From Sclerotinia nivalis (taxonomy: Eukaryota; Ascomycota; Leotiomycetes; Helotiales; Sclerotiniaceae): a stretch of 64,000 nt of DNA. The translations under genes were made by a program, and so were the position numbers. Where the stretch lies: NCBI GenBank assembly GCA_029531795.1, contig JAPEIS010000009.1:1054001-1118000 (forward strand). Direction: 5' to 3'. Below are positions 10,585-20,606 of the stretch, piece by piece (the stretch's first letter is position 1; each line of letters begins with the position of its first letter). Under the pieces are notes generated by a model that saw only the letters and a list, made by a program, of their open reading frames with translations, searched no databases and was not told where the DNA came from.

Positions 10585-11312
10585 TTAATGTATTTTCTTA
10601 TGATCCGTCAACTTATTTCTTTCAGCCCAGTCAAATACTTCTCCATAATCGCGACAAACATGTTCGTATCCCCATCCAGTACTTCCCATATCATTGGGTG
10701 GCGCCGGCATCCATTCCAGCGACGTGTCGCTGGAGCACATGATTCCTTGCCTCAGGTAATCCCAACAATGGTACAAATGTTTCAGGTTCACCTCACCTGG
10801 GTTGAAATAAGCCTCGCGGGCGATGAACTATATGCGTTCAGTCAGTAATGGCGGACTCTGATCGGAAAATTCGAGGTATCAGGACTAACGAGACAATGAA
10901 GCTGGTGGAACACAGATACCATGGCGTGTTGCTCCGGTAACGATTGATTTAGCTGTGGCATGTCTGGAAGAACCGTGTCATTTGTAATAACGACAAATCC
11001 TTTTCCCACTGAAATATCGTTAGGCACATCGTCTTTACGGAGTCTCTTTTCAACGTACTGGGTATCAAATTGGTCCAAGCCTTTTGTGCCTCCTCTGCAT
11101 TCTCGGCCGAATAGATCGGTTCGTAATTGAATATCTTTTTGTGGAATCTTTCTGGCGGAAGCCACGATGGCCCTGGGTTCGAATTACGACTCGTACTTTC
11201 GATCGATTTCATATGTAGAACTAAAGCGACAAGTAGAGCCAGAAGCACCACCATGTTCAATAGCAAGGCGATTAGGTAAATCGAGCAACCCTGATAACAT
11301 CGCAACCCGTTT
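10585..11312 (-). CDS. UstYa/DUF3328-family oxidase (RiPP cyclisation)
   Basis: Exons 11059-11312, 10890-11008 and 10585-10827 join in frame across two good introns: GTACGT...CTAAC...CAG (50 nt) and GTTAGT...TAG (62 nt). The product has one membrane helix (YLIALLLNMVVLLALLVALVL), the PPERF...Y..AEEAQKAW..L region, then HQLHCL and HLYHCWDYLRQGIMC. These are the two HxxHC motifs, the metal-binding signature of the family. About 204 aa are secure. The true N-terminus is not: no in-frame ATG opens this exon, and a short first exon with ATG at 11491 or 11458, splicing from 11448 to 11312, fits in phase but is a guess. Family members catalyse oxidative macrocyclisation of Tyr in dikaritin RiPPs. 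No internal break was seen, unlike its neighbours. It probably acts on the precursor at 6157-6419. Confidence 0.88.
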
Positions 11313-11491
11313 CTACTCCTCGATACTTCTAAATCTGCCTCCGACTTCGTTTCAAGTAATTATTCTTCCTGTTAATCCATCATTGGAAATTGTAAAGTAG
11401 AGCCCGATGCTTCAGACGAGACTCTAAACTCCGAAGGGTCTCGATACTTTTTCTCCATCTCGTGTCGTCTGTCTTTGAAATAATTCGCCAT

Positions 11492-12303
11492 CGACGATAG
11501 AATATATTTCTACAACAACGACCAAGTCTCTCTCCATGGAAACGAATGTTTGAAGTTCGCTGGAGGGCTAGGCGCCAACATTGGAGCCTATATCAGTGCC
11601 TGGCGCCAAACACACCCAGCTCTGTGAGCTCAAGTCATTTTTGAGAACTCTCATGCTTTAGGTTATTCGGACAGTATTTTGTTTCGCGCAAGAACAAGAT
11701 ATCAAATTAGAGTTTGGTTTACTTCATTCTACGTCAAATGAAGTTATTATCACTGATGGACAGTCACTTGAGCACATAGGTAGCACTCACATAACAAATT
11801 CACTACGTTCGCTTCTACCGATCGATGACTGGATTTGTTACTCAATCGGATGATAAAATCTCAAATTCCGCTCTGAGAATCATGTCGCCGTCATCTACAC
11901 GTGAATCGTCTTTCCCTTTCCTTTCCCGTTTTTCCTTCCCTTACCAAATTGCCCGATTTTCTATCCCGTCTATTCAGTCACTTGATACAAAGTTATATCA
12001 AATGATTGATGTAAAAGCCAGTCTTTGTGTTTCCATCTAAAATACGAAATTTAGTCCTCAATTCATGATTCGAGAGTTATTTAGTTCTTGATTGGATATA
12101 ATACTTTCGATCGAAATCGAAAGCAATCTAAATTCGACATATACCAACTATTATATAGTATTTGGCCTCAAACTAAAAGTTTACAGGGGCCTCTATAGTA
12201 TTTATACCCTATAAGACTCTATAGGAGTGCGTTCGGATCGTTTTTCTAAATTGTTTGAAAATATTAATACAAATAAAAATATTTGAAATATTGAATCTAA
12301 TTA
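11492..12303. other. Intergenic between the cluster and the transposon
   Basis: No supported gene. A 71-codon frame at 11825-12040 has no recognisable content. A small palindromic stretch near 12107-12122 (TTTCGATCGAAATCGAAA) is AT-rich sequence leading up to the transposon. Confidence 0.4.
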
Positions 12304-12360
12304 ACGTGGTTTATCAGTGTGCGGGTCATATCAATATGTGGGTCACTTTCACTTCAATTC
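12304..12360 (+). repeat. Left terminal inverted repeat
   Basis: About 57 bp matching the inverse of 14099-14155. The differences I found are transitions (for example CAATATG against CAGTGTG, and CACTTTCAC against CATTTTCAT), the type of change RIP makes. Confidence 0.88.
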
Positions 12361-12719
12361 ATTTTTTCAAATCTATATTATTCAACAACAATTAAATCAA
12401 TTGATTAAAACTATAAAGATTCTAATAATCTAGGATCTATTACATTATTTTGACAAATCCTTGTATTATGCCTAGTCTTTCCACATTTACTATAATATCG
12501 ATTAGAAAATGCTTCCCTATTAGAATTCCCCCCTTTTTGATATTCGTCGTATTAAATCTGAATATCAACTTCTTATTGAAATAATATATCAGTAGCTTTT
12601 TGTTCAATAAACATTCCTTTTTAATGTAATTGAGTTTTTTTTGTATATCGATATTTGTTTAATACCTCATTTGCTATCCGAAGTATACGAATCTTTGTAT
12701 TTAAAAGTGTATTTTCATA

Positions 12720-14057
12720 TACTAATCTTTTTGTACCCTTAATTAAAACTAATATAGTCTCGAATATAAATATAGGAGAGTTTGATTAATAACGAACCAT
12801 TCGAGATCTTACTAAAATCGATTATGAAAAAGCTTTAATTGGGTTATAAGGGGTTTAAGAAGTTTATAAATCTTGATCGAAAGAAAAAGAAGTAGATATA
12901 CAAATTCGAATATTTAGTTTCGAAAGTATAGTTTCAAAATCAAATAGTATTAAACCTATTCCTTGAAATCCTGATTTCATATTCTGAATCGTAATTGATT
13001 CTTGGTATATAGCTTTGAAAACTATAAAGAATTCAACTTTCGAAATATAATTAATATATGCCTTGATAAACCCATCAATTTGAATACCATATAAACATTT
13101 CAAACTGCTAAAACAACCAATATCAAATGATTGAATTAAATGATTTGAATGTAATGGTAATTTTAAACAAATAATATCATTCTCTTTACAATACAATTGA
13201 AAAGATACTGATTCATAGCTTTCATACCCATCTAATACCAATATTCGATATTTGCCCTTTCTTCGATTCTTAGTATACTTATCGAAGTATTTCAATTATT
13301 CTAAACCTGTCTTATTGTTTGTCCATCCATTAGATATAGATTTAATAACCCATTCCATAGGAAAGTCGATTTCGATATACCAATTGGAAAGATAAACCTA
13401 TCCTTGAACCATTAGAAATAAAGATATAATTTCACCCTCCTCATTTCCACATATTATTACTATAGCCCATTCTCGATTGCCTAATTATACTGATTTACTT
13501 CTACTATATCTCTCAACACTAATAACAACTATTGCAACATATATAATCCCCATCATAAAGCCTATTTCATCGAAATTATAGAAATCGCTATCGAGAATAC
13601 CATATTTCGTTCGTATATTCGAAATCAATCGAAACCACTCTTCAATAAGCTTAGGATCTTCACAGAAAGTTTTTTGAAAGTTATAAATACAACTAAAACA
13701 CATCTTTAATTCGATTCGACGCTTTACGAATCGATGCACCTAAAGCTTCCCAATATACTTTGCACCCCTCGATTCAAAAATATGATTCGCTATATCTTCC
13801 ACATTTCTAAATTTAGATAGAAATCCTCTCATATTCATATCGAATATATACTCAGAAATGATATTCTCTTCTAATTCTGAAAAATTATAAGATTTAGATC
13901 GATATTCGAAACAAAGAGTAAAACCATTAATTCTACACTGTAATATTGTATTCGAGATATTATACATCTTCGCAACTTTTCGAATACTTATTTTTTTATC
14001 TTTTTGAATAACTTCGATAGCGAGGAGTATATAGGCTTCTTGGTTATTCGAATTCAT
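12720..14057 (-). pseudogene. Pogo-type DDE transposase, many in-frame stops
   Basis: Reading from 14057, the product starts MNSNNQEAYILLAIEVIQ with a psq-type helix-turn-helix (ISIRKVAKMYNIS). It then has the CENP-B-like second DNA-binding part (GAKYIGKL, stop, VHRFVKRR) and the DDE domain (FYNFDEIGFMMG, LVLDGYESY, PLHSNHLIQSFDIGCFSSLK). All parts stay in one frame with no insertions or deletions. Stops occur at 13740-13742, 13485-13487, 13398-13400, 13296-13298 and 12864-12866, with more after that. At the first and fourth the family normally has Trp. The tail SILVRSRMVRY continues to about 12720. Confidence 0.92.
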
Positions 14058-14098
14058 TATAGATTGTTGATAAAACGTATGTTGAAAAAGAAGAGATT

Positions 14099-14155
14099 GA
14101 ATTGAAATGAAAATGACCCACACACTGATATGACCCGCACACTGATAAACCACGT
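14099..14155 (-). repeat. Right terminal inverted repeat
   Basis: Partner of the left repeat. It contains an internal near-repeat (CAGTGTGCGGGTCATAT followed by CAGTGTGTGGGTCAT), a subterminal arrangement that transposases of this group may bind. It is followed by the TA target duplication at 14156-14157. Confidence 0.88.
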
Positions 14156-14634
14156 TAGGGTTGTTAATCGTTATTATGATGTCAAAACTGTCATAAATGT
14201 AACCCAACCCCAGATTTGATTGGATGATGTACAGGTAAATTAATAATAAGGTGCGTTGTCACTAACTACCTAGCATGATCAGCAGAACAACATCATTTTT
14301 AATTATCTTCATCTTCAACTTTACAACTTGTTTCACAAATTTCGCTGTACTGAGGGGAGTCTACATACTGGTACGCGCTTCTTTGGTTCACCTGAAAGAA
14401 TCTCCTCAATAATTGCATCGCAGCCAGATCAAAGGAATCTTGCCTCGAGTCTCGTCCAACACATATATACGCCTTTCTCATCAACCTCATTCCGGGTTGT
14501 GCTTACAGCGTTGTAAGTATATCAAGTAGCATTCATATCACCATCACTGATTGTTATAGCAATCGAAAAAAATTCTTCGACGCCAGCGTATTGGATTTGA
14601 GAATCCGTGACAGTTCAAAATCCAGTTTATCACC
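14156..14634. other. Intergenic, possible 5' leader with an intron
   Basis: Upstream of the small gene at 14635. A sequence from about 14515 to 14560 has the look of an intron (GTAAGTATATC...CTGATTGTTATAG), so transcription of the small gene may start further up with an intron in its leader. No protein here is recognisable. Confidence 0.3.
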
Positions 14635-14956
14635 ATGCCTGAAGTGAGGTCGCATCTGACCACATCCATATTCTCCACGATCCTAATGCAAAAGAATATA
14701 GGCTGATCAAACTATTGATGCCGAGTACGAAGAGATCGGATGGTATACTTTCGAGGAGATTGATGTGGATAGGCAGATGTCATGGGAAGGTCCATGTAGC
14801 TTTGATTTATCTGGTCCTAGTCGTATCGCTATTGGAACGAACGGAGTAGTTTCTGTCAATTACAACACAGATAAGCCACAGCAGGGTATTCATCTCCCTA
14901 AAGGGTGGGTTGCAGTTGTCTGTAATGCGAAATTCAAATTGGTATTGAGAACCTAG
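14635..14956 (+). CDS. Small hypothetical protein, two exons
   Basis: I do not recognise this protein. An ATG in good context (TCACCATGCC) opens a nine-base exon (14635-14643). A GTGAGG...CCTAAT...ATATAG intron of 58 nt follows, then exon 2 (14702-14956). The predicted 87-aa product reads MPEADQTIDAEYEEIGWYTF and continues with a Gly/Ser-rich centre (LSGPSRIAIGTNGVVSVNY) and a hydrophobic end. It stops 12 bp before the end of the convergent gene at 14969. The tiny first exon is an inference; the exon 2 frame may instead be a fragment of a larger lost gene. Confidence 0.4.
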
Positions 14957-14968
14957 TTAAGATAATAT

Positions 14969-16685
14969 TCAAGAAGGAAAGGTATTTATCCAGATCATTC
15001 GGCCTTCACTGAAAATCAACATTATTTCTACCCTAAAATCACCATCATCATCGTTGTTACCAAAAGATACATTGACAGCACGAGTATCTGTAAACCTTCC
15101 CATTTGAATTTCTTTTTTCCTCTGATCGCTAGCTTTCATAGCCTCGAACAGGTAGTCACCAAGGATATCCCTTAAGTTCTTTACAGGTCCCATCTTTGCT
15201 TTAGAAATAGCCTTCCCAGCCGACGAACATACCCAGATGTAGAATTGGAAATCCTGTGACACAAACAACGGAACACGTAAACGTACAGTGTCGGTCAATG
15301 GTATTGATTGGTTATCTTGACGTCTCGTATGGCTCCTCATCGCAGCATCGAAGAGATAGGGTCCAATAATACTCTTCAACTTATTCACATCGGCCATTGG
15401 CACTTCTCTCCCAACTCCCGGAGCCCTTAGGTAACACTCGTCAACCTTCCCCCCATATCGATCAGACACGACCCCACTCGAAGACTGAGAAGCGGACTGA
15501 TCAAGACAGGGGGGAGGGTCAGCGCGCCTTGGTTTACTTAACGGTTCGCCCGGCTGCAATTGTATTGCCTCCTCTGGATTGAATAGTGGATTTAATAGTG
15601 CATATATTGAATTGGGATTGATCTCAGATGTACTCGATTCGGCTTGCGTGCTAAGAGTATAACCATTAGCAATGGGTGCATTCGGGGTAGGCGCGATGGA
15701 GGTATTCGGAGAAGGCACAAAGGTCGGAGTCATTGTATTATCCCATCGAAATGGATCGATTACAGAGTTCATGATTTGGCTAGCCAGCTGATCAGCTCCA
15801 AATTGCTTGGAAATTTCCATGATGCCTCGGTGTTTCAAATGTGCTATTGCTTGATGCAATTTTGAACCATTTAATGCATGTATATTCTCCCACCTAAATA
15901 AAGAATTAGTATACTATCCTTAAAAGATTTTCAAATCAACTTACATCCGGTCTGGTATCTCCGGAATCAAAAATAATGCACTTTTTCCAAGATGTGAACA
16001 TATTTTGTGATATCTAAGTCCAGCAGTTACCCAAGCTTGTAGATTTGACTTGATAACGGCAGCTTCATCAGTAATTTTCCGAGATCGTTTGAATACCTCA
16101 AAAAGTCGTTGATATAAAGCATCGGTCATAATCATTTGTCCATCTCCTATCAATATTGCCAAATTGTAAAAAAGCTAACATAAAATCTCAGAATAATATC
16201 CCACACTTGTTGTGAACCAATAATACACCGCATCACCAAGTATGCTTTGGTAGTAATAGTCTCACTTGATGGTTTGGTATTCGGAGGTACTTCAATCAGG
16301 GTACTGTAGAACTTACAAAATTGTGATGGATTTTCCCTCCAGATTTGGAAATGATTCTGCATATTAGATGGTATAGTAATGTTGTGAATCCCAAGACTTG
16401 GTTCATATGCCGCTACTGCACTCTTTGATTTCTGTCTTTCGTTGCTTTTGCTTTTGCTATTGCTAAATGCCTTTTGAGCTATACCTTTCGATTTTTTAGA
16501 GAATGATGTATAGACATTTTGGAAAAAAGTGATCAACTACAAAACAGTTATATCCTGCTTTCAAGGGGGGACTTACTCTGCACGAGTACTAGGAACTTTA
16601 CCTCTTTCTGTTCCAATAAAGACTCAAGAGTTTGTGCTTCATTATAGGTTTTCAACATTTTAATCAATTCGCCCACGGTATACAT
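14969..16685 (-). CDS. Hypothetical protein, 512 aa, four exons
   Basis: Function unknown. Exons 16602-16685, 16237-16536, 15945-16174 and 14969-15893 join with phase kept throughout. The first intron (GTAAAG...TAG, 65 nt) and third (GTAAGT...TAG, 51 nt) have strong signals. The second (GTGATG...TTAG, 62 nt) is the weakest, and I chose it because it links two frames in phase. The N-terminus (MYTVGELIKMLKTYNEAQTLESLLEQKE) looks coiled-coil. A basic Lys/Ser stretch follows (about 45-65), then a helical middle with DGQMIMTDALYQRLFEVFKRSRK, a Pro/Ser-rich linker (about 255-350) and a folded-looking C-terminus with YLFDAAMRS and YLFEAMKAS. Those two YLF(D/E)AM segments hint at an internal repeat. 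There is no signal peptide or membrane segment. Confidence 0.65.
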
Positions 16686-17898
16686 GATTGCGGTACACTC
16701 TTAGAAAGAATCTCAGCAACTAGAATTGAAGCTGGGTGAAATATTGGACCACTCCTTCGTAACCGGTGTTCAAGGAGGTTGATGTGAGGACACGATCTTA
16801 TTGAATGCTATAATGTAACTGAACGAGTTTGAGTCCGGCCCCTCGTAATGTAATTGAATACCCTCCAGCTATACGGAGGTAATAAAAACCTTGTGGGTGG
16901 CGGCTAATAAAATGATGAATGATTCTTTTGTCATGAATTTTTGAAGTTCTGCGCGTGATTGACATTTGATGGTGGAAATGGTGGGGCCAGGGGATGTGGG
17001 GTTTGGGTTTATTAGTAATCTTACATTTTACTAGGTACTTAGTGAAGCACAGACGTCTTTTGGTCCAAAGGACGGGAGGGATGCTTTTGTAGTATTGGGT
17101 GTTGGTTTTTTTTGGATACTATACTGAGCAACTGAATTGAATTCGGAATCCATTGAGGTAGGTTTCAAATTCACTTCTTATGAAGGAGGAGGCGGCATTT
17201 CTCGTATCTTTCTAGAGTGAGCTATGTATGGTAGTTTATCCAGAGCTTTTTAGACGGAGTCGTCCTCTTATAGTTAGATATAAGGGTCACGGTCTTGTAC
17301 TTAAATTCTTCAAATTCTTCAAATTCTTCAAATAGTTTGAATGTTTTAAATGATTCCGATTGCAATCTATTACTTGTATTGTTGGACTGCAAAGCCCACT
17401 ATCACTTGCTCTCCTTTCGCGTTCATGAACTGATACAGCGACTCCAATCGACGGCTTCCTATCAACATTTTCCCGTATGAAGAATCCAATAAGCTCGTAG
17501 CCACTCGAGTATTTATGGCCTCAGCCCCAGTAAATCCGACACTGTAATATATATTGCAATACGATCCCCAATGCAGTCAATCAGACATGTCCAGTATCGG
17601 CGAGTATCTTAAAGTCTCTGGTTAATCTCTGTACGTCTATATCATCGTCTGAAAGGGCCGGGTGAGATCGCAATCCATGATTTGCAATGAATTAGAAGAA
17701 TTTAAAGTCCACACGATTGCAAGTGTCTGGATAGACTCACGAGGAATGTTTAGCCAGTCCCAGCTGAGCACGTTTTCCCATACCCTACTCCTAGAGAGCT
17801 GACGTCTCACGAGTTTTACTTCATGTAATGCAATGTGATGCAATGTGATGCGAGCAATATATATCAGACTTAAGGGCCTAGTTATAACAATACAAACA
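16686..17898. other. Intergenic with a short tandem repeat
   Basis: No gene seen. At about 17303-17331 a nine-base unit (AAATTCTTC) is repeated three times. The rest is ordinary AT-rich spacer between the hypothetical gene and the tRNA pair. Confidence 0.5.
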
Positions 17899-18001
17899 TC
17901 CCTCGTGGCGCAATTGGCTAGCGCGTTCGACTGTTATTCTAGGTTCACACGAACCGCAAAGATGTAATCGAGAGGTTCGTGGTTCGACCCCACGCGAGGG
18001 A
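17899..18001 (+). tRNA. tRNA-Asn (anticodon GTT) with intron
   Basis: A full cloverleaf can be drawn. The acceptor stem TCCCTCG pairs with CGAGGGA, the D arm is GGCGCAATTGGCTAGCGC, the anticodon stem TTCGA pairs with TCGAG, and the T arm is CGTGG-TTCGACC-CCACG. Counting places GTT (17933-17935) at positions 34-36, hence Asn. A 30-nt intron (17937-17966) sits after position 37, the standard place, and contains a GGTTC-ACAC-GAACC hairpin. The mature length is 73 nt before CCA. Confidence 0.94.
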
Positions 18002-18060
18002 GTTTCGTTTTGATTTTTGAGTATTCTTATTTTGAGGTTTATGATTAAAGGGATGGATGG

Positions 18061-18148
18061 ATGGTCCGATACTTTTTAATAAATAACATAAATGAAATAT
18101 TAATCAATGAAACTTTATCATTTATTTATGTTGTGTTGCACGGACCAT
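18061..18148. repeat. Imperfect inverted repeat between the tRNA genes
   Basis: ATGGTCCG at 18061 is matched by CGGACCAT ending at 18148, and internally AACATAAATGA is matched by TCATTTATTTATGTT. The arms flank a short AT-rich centre. The rest of 18002-18605 holds no gene that I can see. The repeat could be a small transposon remnant or a transcription-related hairpin. Confidence 0.45.
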
Positions 18149-18605
18149 ACAATCAAAAAGATCAGTTCCATTACTAATATTCCAGTGGCATGGATCACAA
18201 AATCAGAGGGTCAATTCCAACACTAGTATTCCAACGTCGCTCTAGTACCAAGGTCGGTGGTTTAAGCCCACCTGATATGTGCATTTCTCTTGCTCCCTCC
18301 ATGTACTTTGCAAAGGAATGTGGATGTAGTGGAGAGATAGGACTAAGCGATTGTGGGTAGGGTTGAACGCCTTGTGGAGTACGTTTGGTCAAAGTGGATC
18401 TAGTTGGGTAAGTAACAAACAGAAAGGCTCCGAAGTGGGTGCCATATCAAGCTTTTTTCAATATGCGTGAAAATTTCCATCAGACTGAGTATCGAATTTC
18501 CGAGCAAAAAACTAGAACTTTTGAATCTCGAACCAGAACCGACCAAGCAGCCGTTTCTTCAAAAGTTGTTGCTCAAAATTTCCAAAAAGAATCAAAAGAT
18601 ATGTT

Positions 18606-18720
18606 GATGAGAGTGGGATTCGAACCCACGCCTATTACTAGACCAGGAGATTGTAAACAACCTTCTGTTAAGAGTTTAATACCTTAACCTGGCGCCTTAG
18701 ACCAACTCGGCCATCTCACC
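18606..18720 (-). tRNA. tRNA-Leu (anticodon AAG) with intron
   Basis: The acceptor stem GGTGAGA pairs with TCTCATC, the D arm is GGCCGAGTTGGTCTAAGGC, the anticodon stem CCAGG pairs with CCTGG, and the T arm is GTGGG-TTCGAAC-CCCAC. The long variable region is typical of Leu. The loop reads TT-AAG-G, giving anticodon AAG (18683-18685). A 33-nt intron (18649-18681) follows position 37. Confidence 0.92.
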
Positions 18721-19098
18721 CATTTGTTGTCTGCGGTGCCTCAGGTCTGATATATGAAGATATTTTCAAGAGAGGCAAACTGATAAAGGAGGGACTCTCC
18801 TCTTCACGTGATCGTTAAAAAGTTCCCATTGCACAACATATTTTGATCTTGGATTTGATAAATTTTTGTGTTTTTGATTCGTCGAAACAAGAAATAGCTT
18901 CACTTCAGAGGGGTATTGTCCTACTATGAACTTTGGTAGTAATTCCTTGATTCATTTGTTCCTAAAGGAGGACCTTGTCCCCTTGAACTTTCTTTCCTTG
19001 AGAGTGATACAACCCCTCCCATTCAAAAATCTGTACCCCCACCTTAACGCCTCGCTATCCCTTCCTAGGCTTTTGAAACATTATGATTCTCACTTATA
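18721..19098. other. Intergenic, no gene seen
   Basis: Spacer between tRNA-Leu and the 3' end of the TRM7-type gene. A 98-codon plus-strand frame at 18926-19222 runs antisense into that gene and has no recognisable content. Confidence 0.5.
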
Positions 19099-20351
19099 TT
19101 ACCCTGTGGTAGTTTTTCCATATGCTCCGCCTGCAGCCTTCCTCATCTCAAGAGCTCTCTTGTATGGAGGTGCTGTTGGAGGTTGTACTGGATCAAGTGT
19201 AATTCGATCCTTTGGTAAATGATATGAAGCATCAGCGTCATAACCAGATAAATCTCCACATGCCAAAAAAGGAGCTATCCATCTTCCCGATTTTCGGGAC
19301 TTGGCTTCATCAGTAGGAAGTTTAGCTTCCCATATTCCATCTTCTCTTAGTATCGTTGTCTTGATTTGAGTTTCCGACCAAGTCCCGTCTTCAGGATTTT
19401 GTGAGTGGGTAGGTGAAACTATTGGCTCTTGACTAACAGCAGTATCCACCATTTTGGATAATCTATCCCCAACGCCCATTGGATCTTCCATACTAGCTTT
19501 GAATCCTTCCGGAGGTTGGAAATTTAGACAGACAATGAAAGCTTCCACACTACTTGCACGACTTGATCTTGGTTTTGCAACAACCACACGTTCAAAGAAT
19601 ATCTTCAACTGTGCGAAAAGAAGATCGACATTTCTCCCTCGAAAAATCTTCGCGACAAATTTTCCACCTGGACGAAGGACACAAAGGGCAAGATTTAAAG
19701 CCGCGAAAAGTAATTGTGATTGAACATAAATGTCTAGATCATGAAGACCTGTAACATCAGGAGCACCATCACTAATAACGAGATCAACAGGGTTGGAGGC
19801 TTGTTGAGAGAGGGATTTCGGATCATAAGACGGATCGAGAGCACTTAGGAGTAATGGAACTGTAGCCGGATGTGTAATATCTGCTCGAAGTGTTATGATT
19901 CCTTGTAAAGGACTCATGGGTTGTAAATCGATAGCCACAATTTTGACATCCTTTTTTGGTTTCAATTCGGACACATCTGGCGTCTGCTTCTCCTCTGATA
20001 TAGGCTGGGTTGCAATTCCAAGTATGTTTTGTCGCATTCTTGCCTCCTTATCTTCCCATGCTGCTCGACCAAACTTCTCTCCTTTGATCAAGACTCGGGA
20101 CAAAACTTGAGACCAACTTCCTGGGGCAGCACAAAGGTCGACAACTCGAGTGACATCAGAGAAGAGATCAAATTCTAATATCGAGTTAGTCACGGTACGT
20201 ACTTTGCGCAATACAAGACTGCAGCGGTTCTTTAGTGGGGTTCAATGCCTTCATCAAGTTGTAATAATTTGAAAGCACTTCGAGCTCTCCATCCTTGTTC
20301 TTTTGCGAGTCTGTAGTAAGCATCCCGCTTATCCTTTGAGGATTTTCCCAT
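19099..20351 (-). CDS. TRM7: tRNA (ribose-2'-O-)methyltransferase, TRM7/FTSJ1 type
   Basis: The enzyme methylates riboses in the anticodon loop of tRNAs in the cytoplasm, using S-adenosylmethionine. Exons 20249-20351 and 19099-20174 give 392 aa. Exon 1 starts [21 protein letters not shown] and ends LLQLDE; exon 2 continues [21 protein letters not shown] (SAM-binding motif at 45-55). The catalytic tetrad of RrmJ-fold enzymes is present: K28, D170 (ISDGAPD), K210 (KFVAKIF) and E245 (SSVEAFIV). The C-terminal tail beyond about 260 is long compared with yeast (about 310 aa in total) and looks less conserved. The only splice that joins the two conserved halves in phase is a GC-AG intron of 74 nt. 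The start is shared closely with the divergent MAK5 gene, 255 bp away. Confidence 0.94.
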
Positions 20352-20606
20352 CTTGAGAATAGGATGAGTACTATGAACGAACAAACTTGTGGAGAATAAT
20401 TGAAGTCATCGATGAATGATTCAATCGATTTTTTGCGACAAGGCTGAAGAACTAAACTAGCGCGGGGCTGAGAGGCTAGATCGACAGGGTTATTGACAGG
20501 GATCTCCAGAAAAAAAGTTATGATAATGCTTTTCTGAGGAGAAGTGAGTTAATTCGAGACAACAAGAAAATAAAAGAATATCGACCTCGACTATCTTTAA
20601 TTAGAA
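20352..20606. promoter_or_regulatory. Divergent promoter between TRM7 and MAK5
   Basis: Only 255 bp separate the two start codons. One gene modifies tRNA and the other is needed for 60S ribosome assembly, so shared control with translation-related genes is plausible. I saw no clear TATA box or named motif in it. Confidence 0.5.

Larger units (their letters stand above)
12304..14155 (-). mobile_element. Fot1/pogo-family DNA transposon, RIP-damaged
   Basis: A 1,852-bp element bounded by inverted repeats beginning ACGTGGTTTATCAGTGTGCG at both ends and flanked on each side by TA, the target duplication used by Tc1/mariner-pogo elements. The length and structure match fungal Fot1-like elements, including the Flipper type known from Botrytis. 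The interior is markedly AT-rich compared with the flanks and contains one degraded transposase gene. The element can no longer move by its own transposase, although the ends look usable by one supplied in trans. Confidence 0.93.

Noticed and set aside
10842..11165. Treating the UstYa gene as frameshifted
   Set aside because: Apparent frame changes coincide with strong GT...CTAAC...CAG and GT...TAG introns that restore the family sequence in phase.
12864..14155. Active, autonomous transposon
   Set aside because: The transposase has at least seven in-frame stops.
17899..18001. tRNA-Ile(TAT) from the TTAT string in the loop
   Set aside because: Counting from the acceptor and D arm puts GTT at 34-36; the TTAT string spans the exon-intron border.
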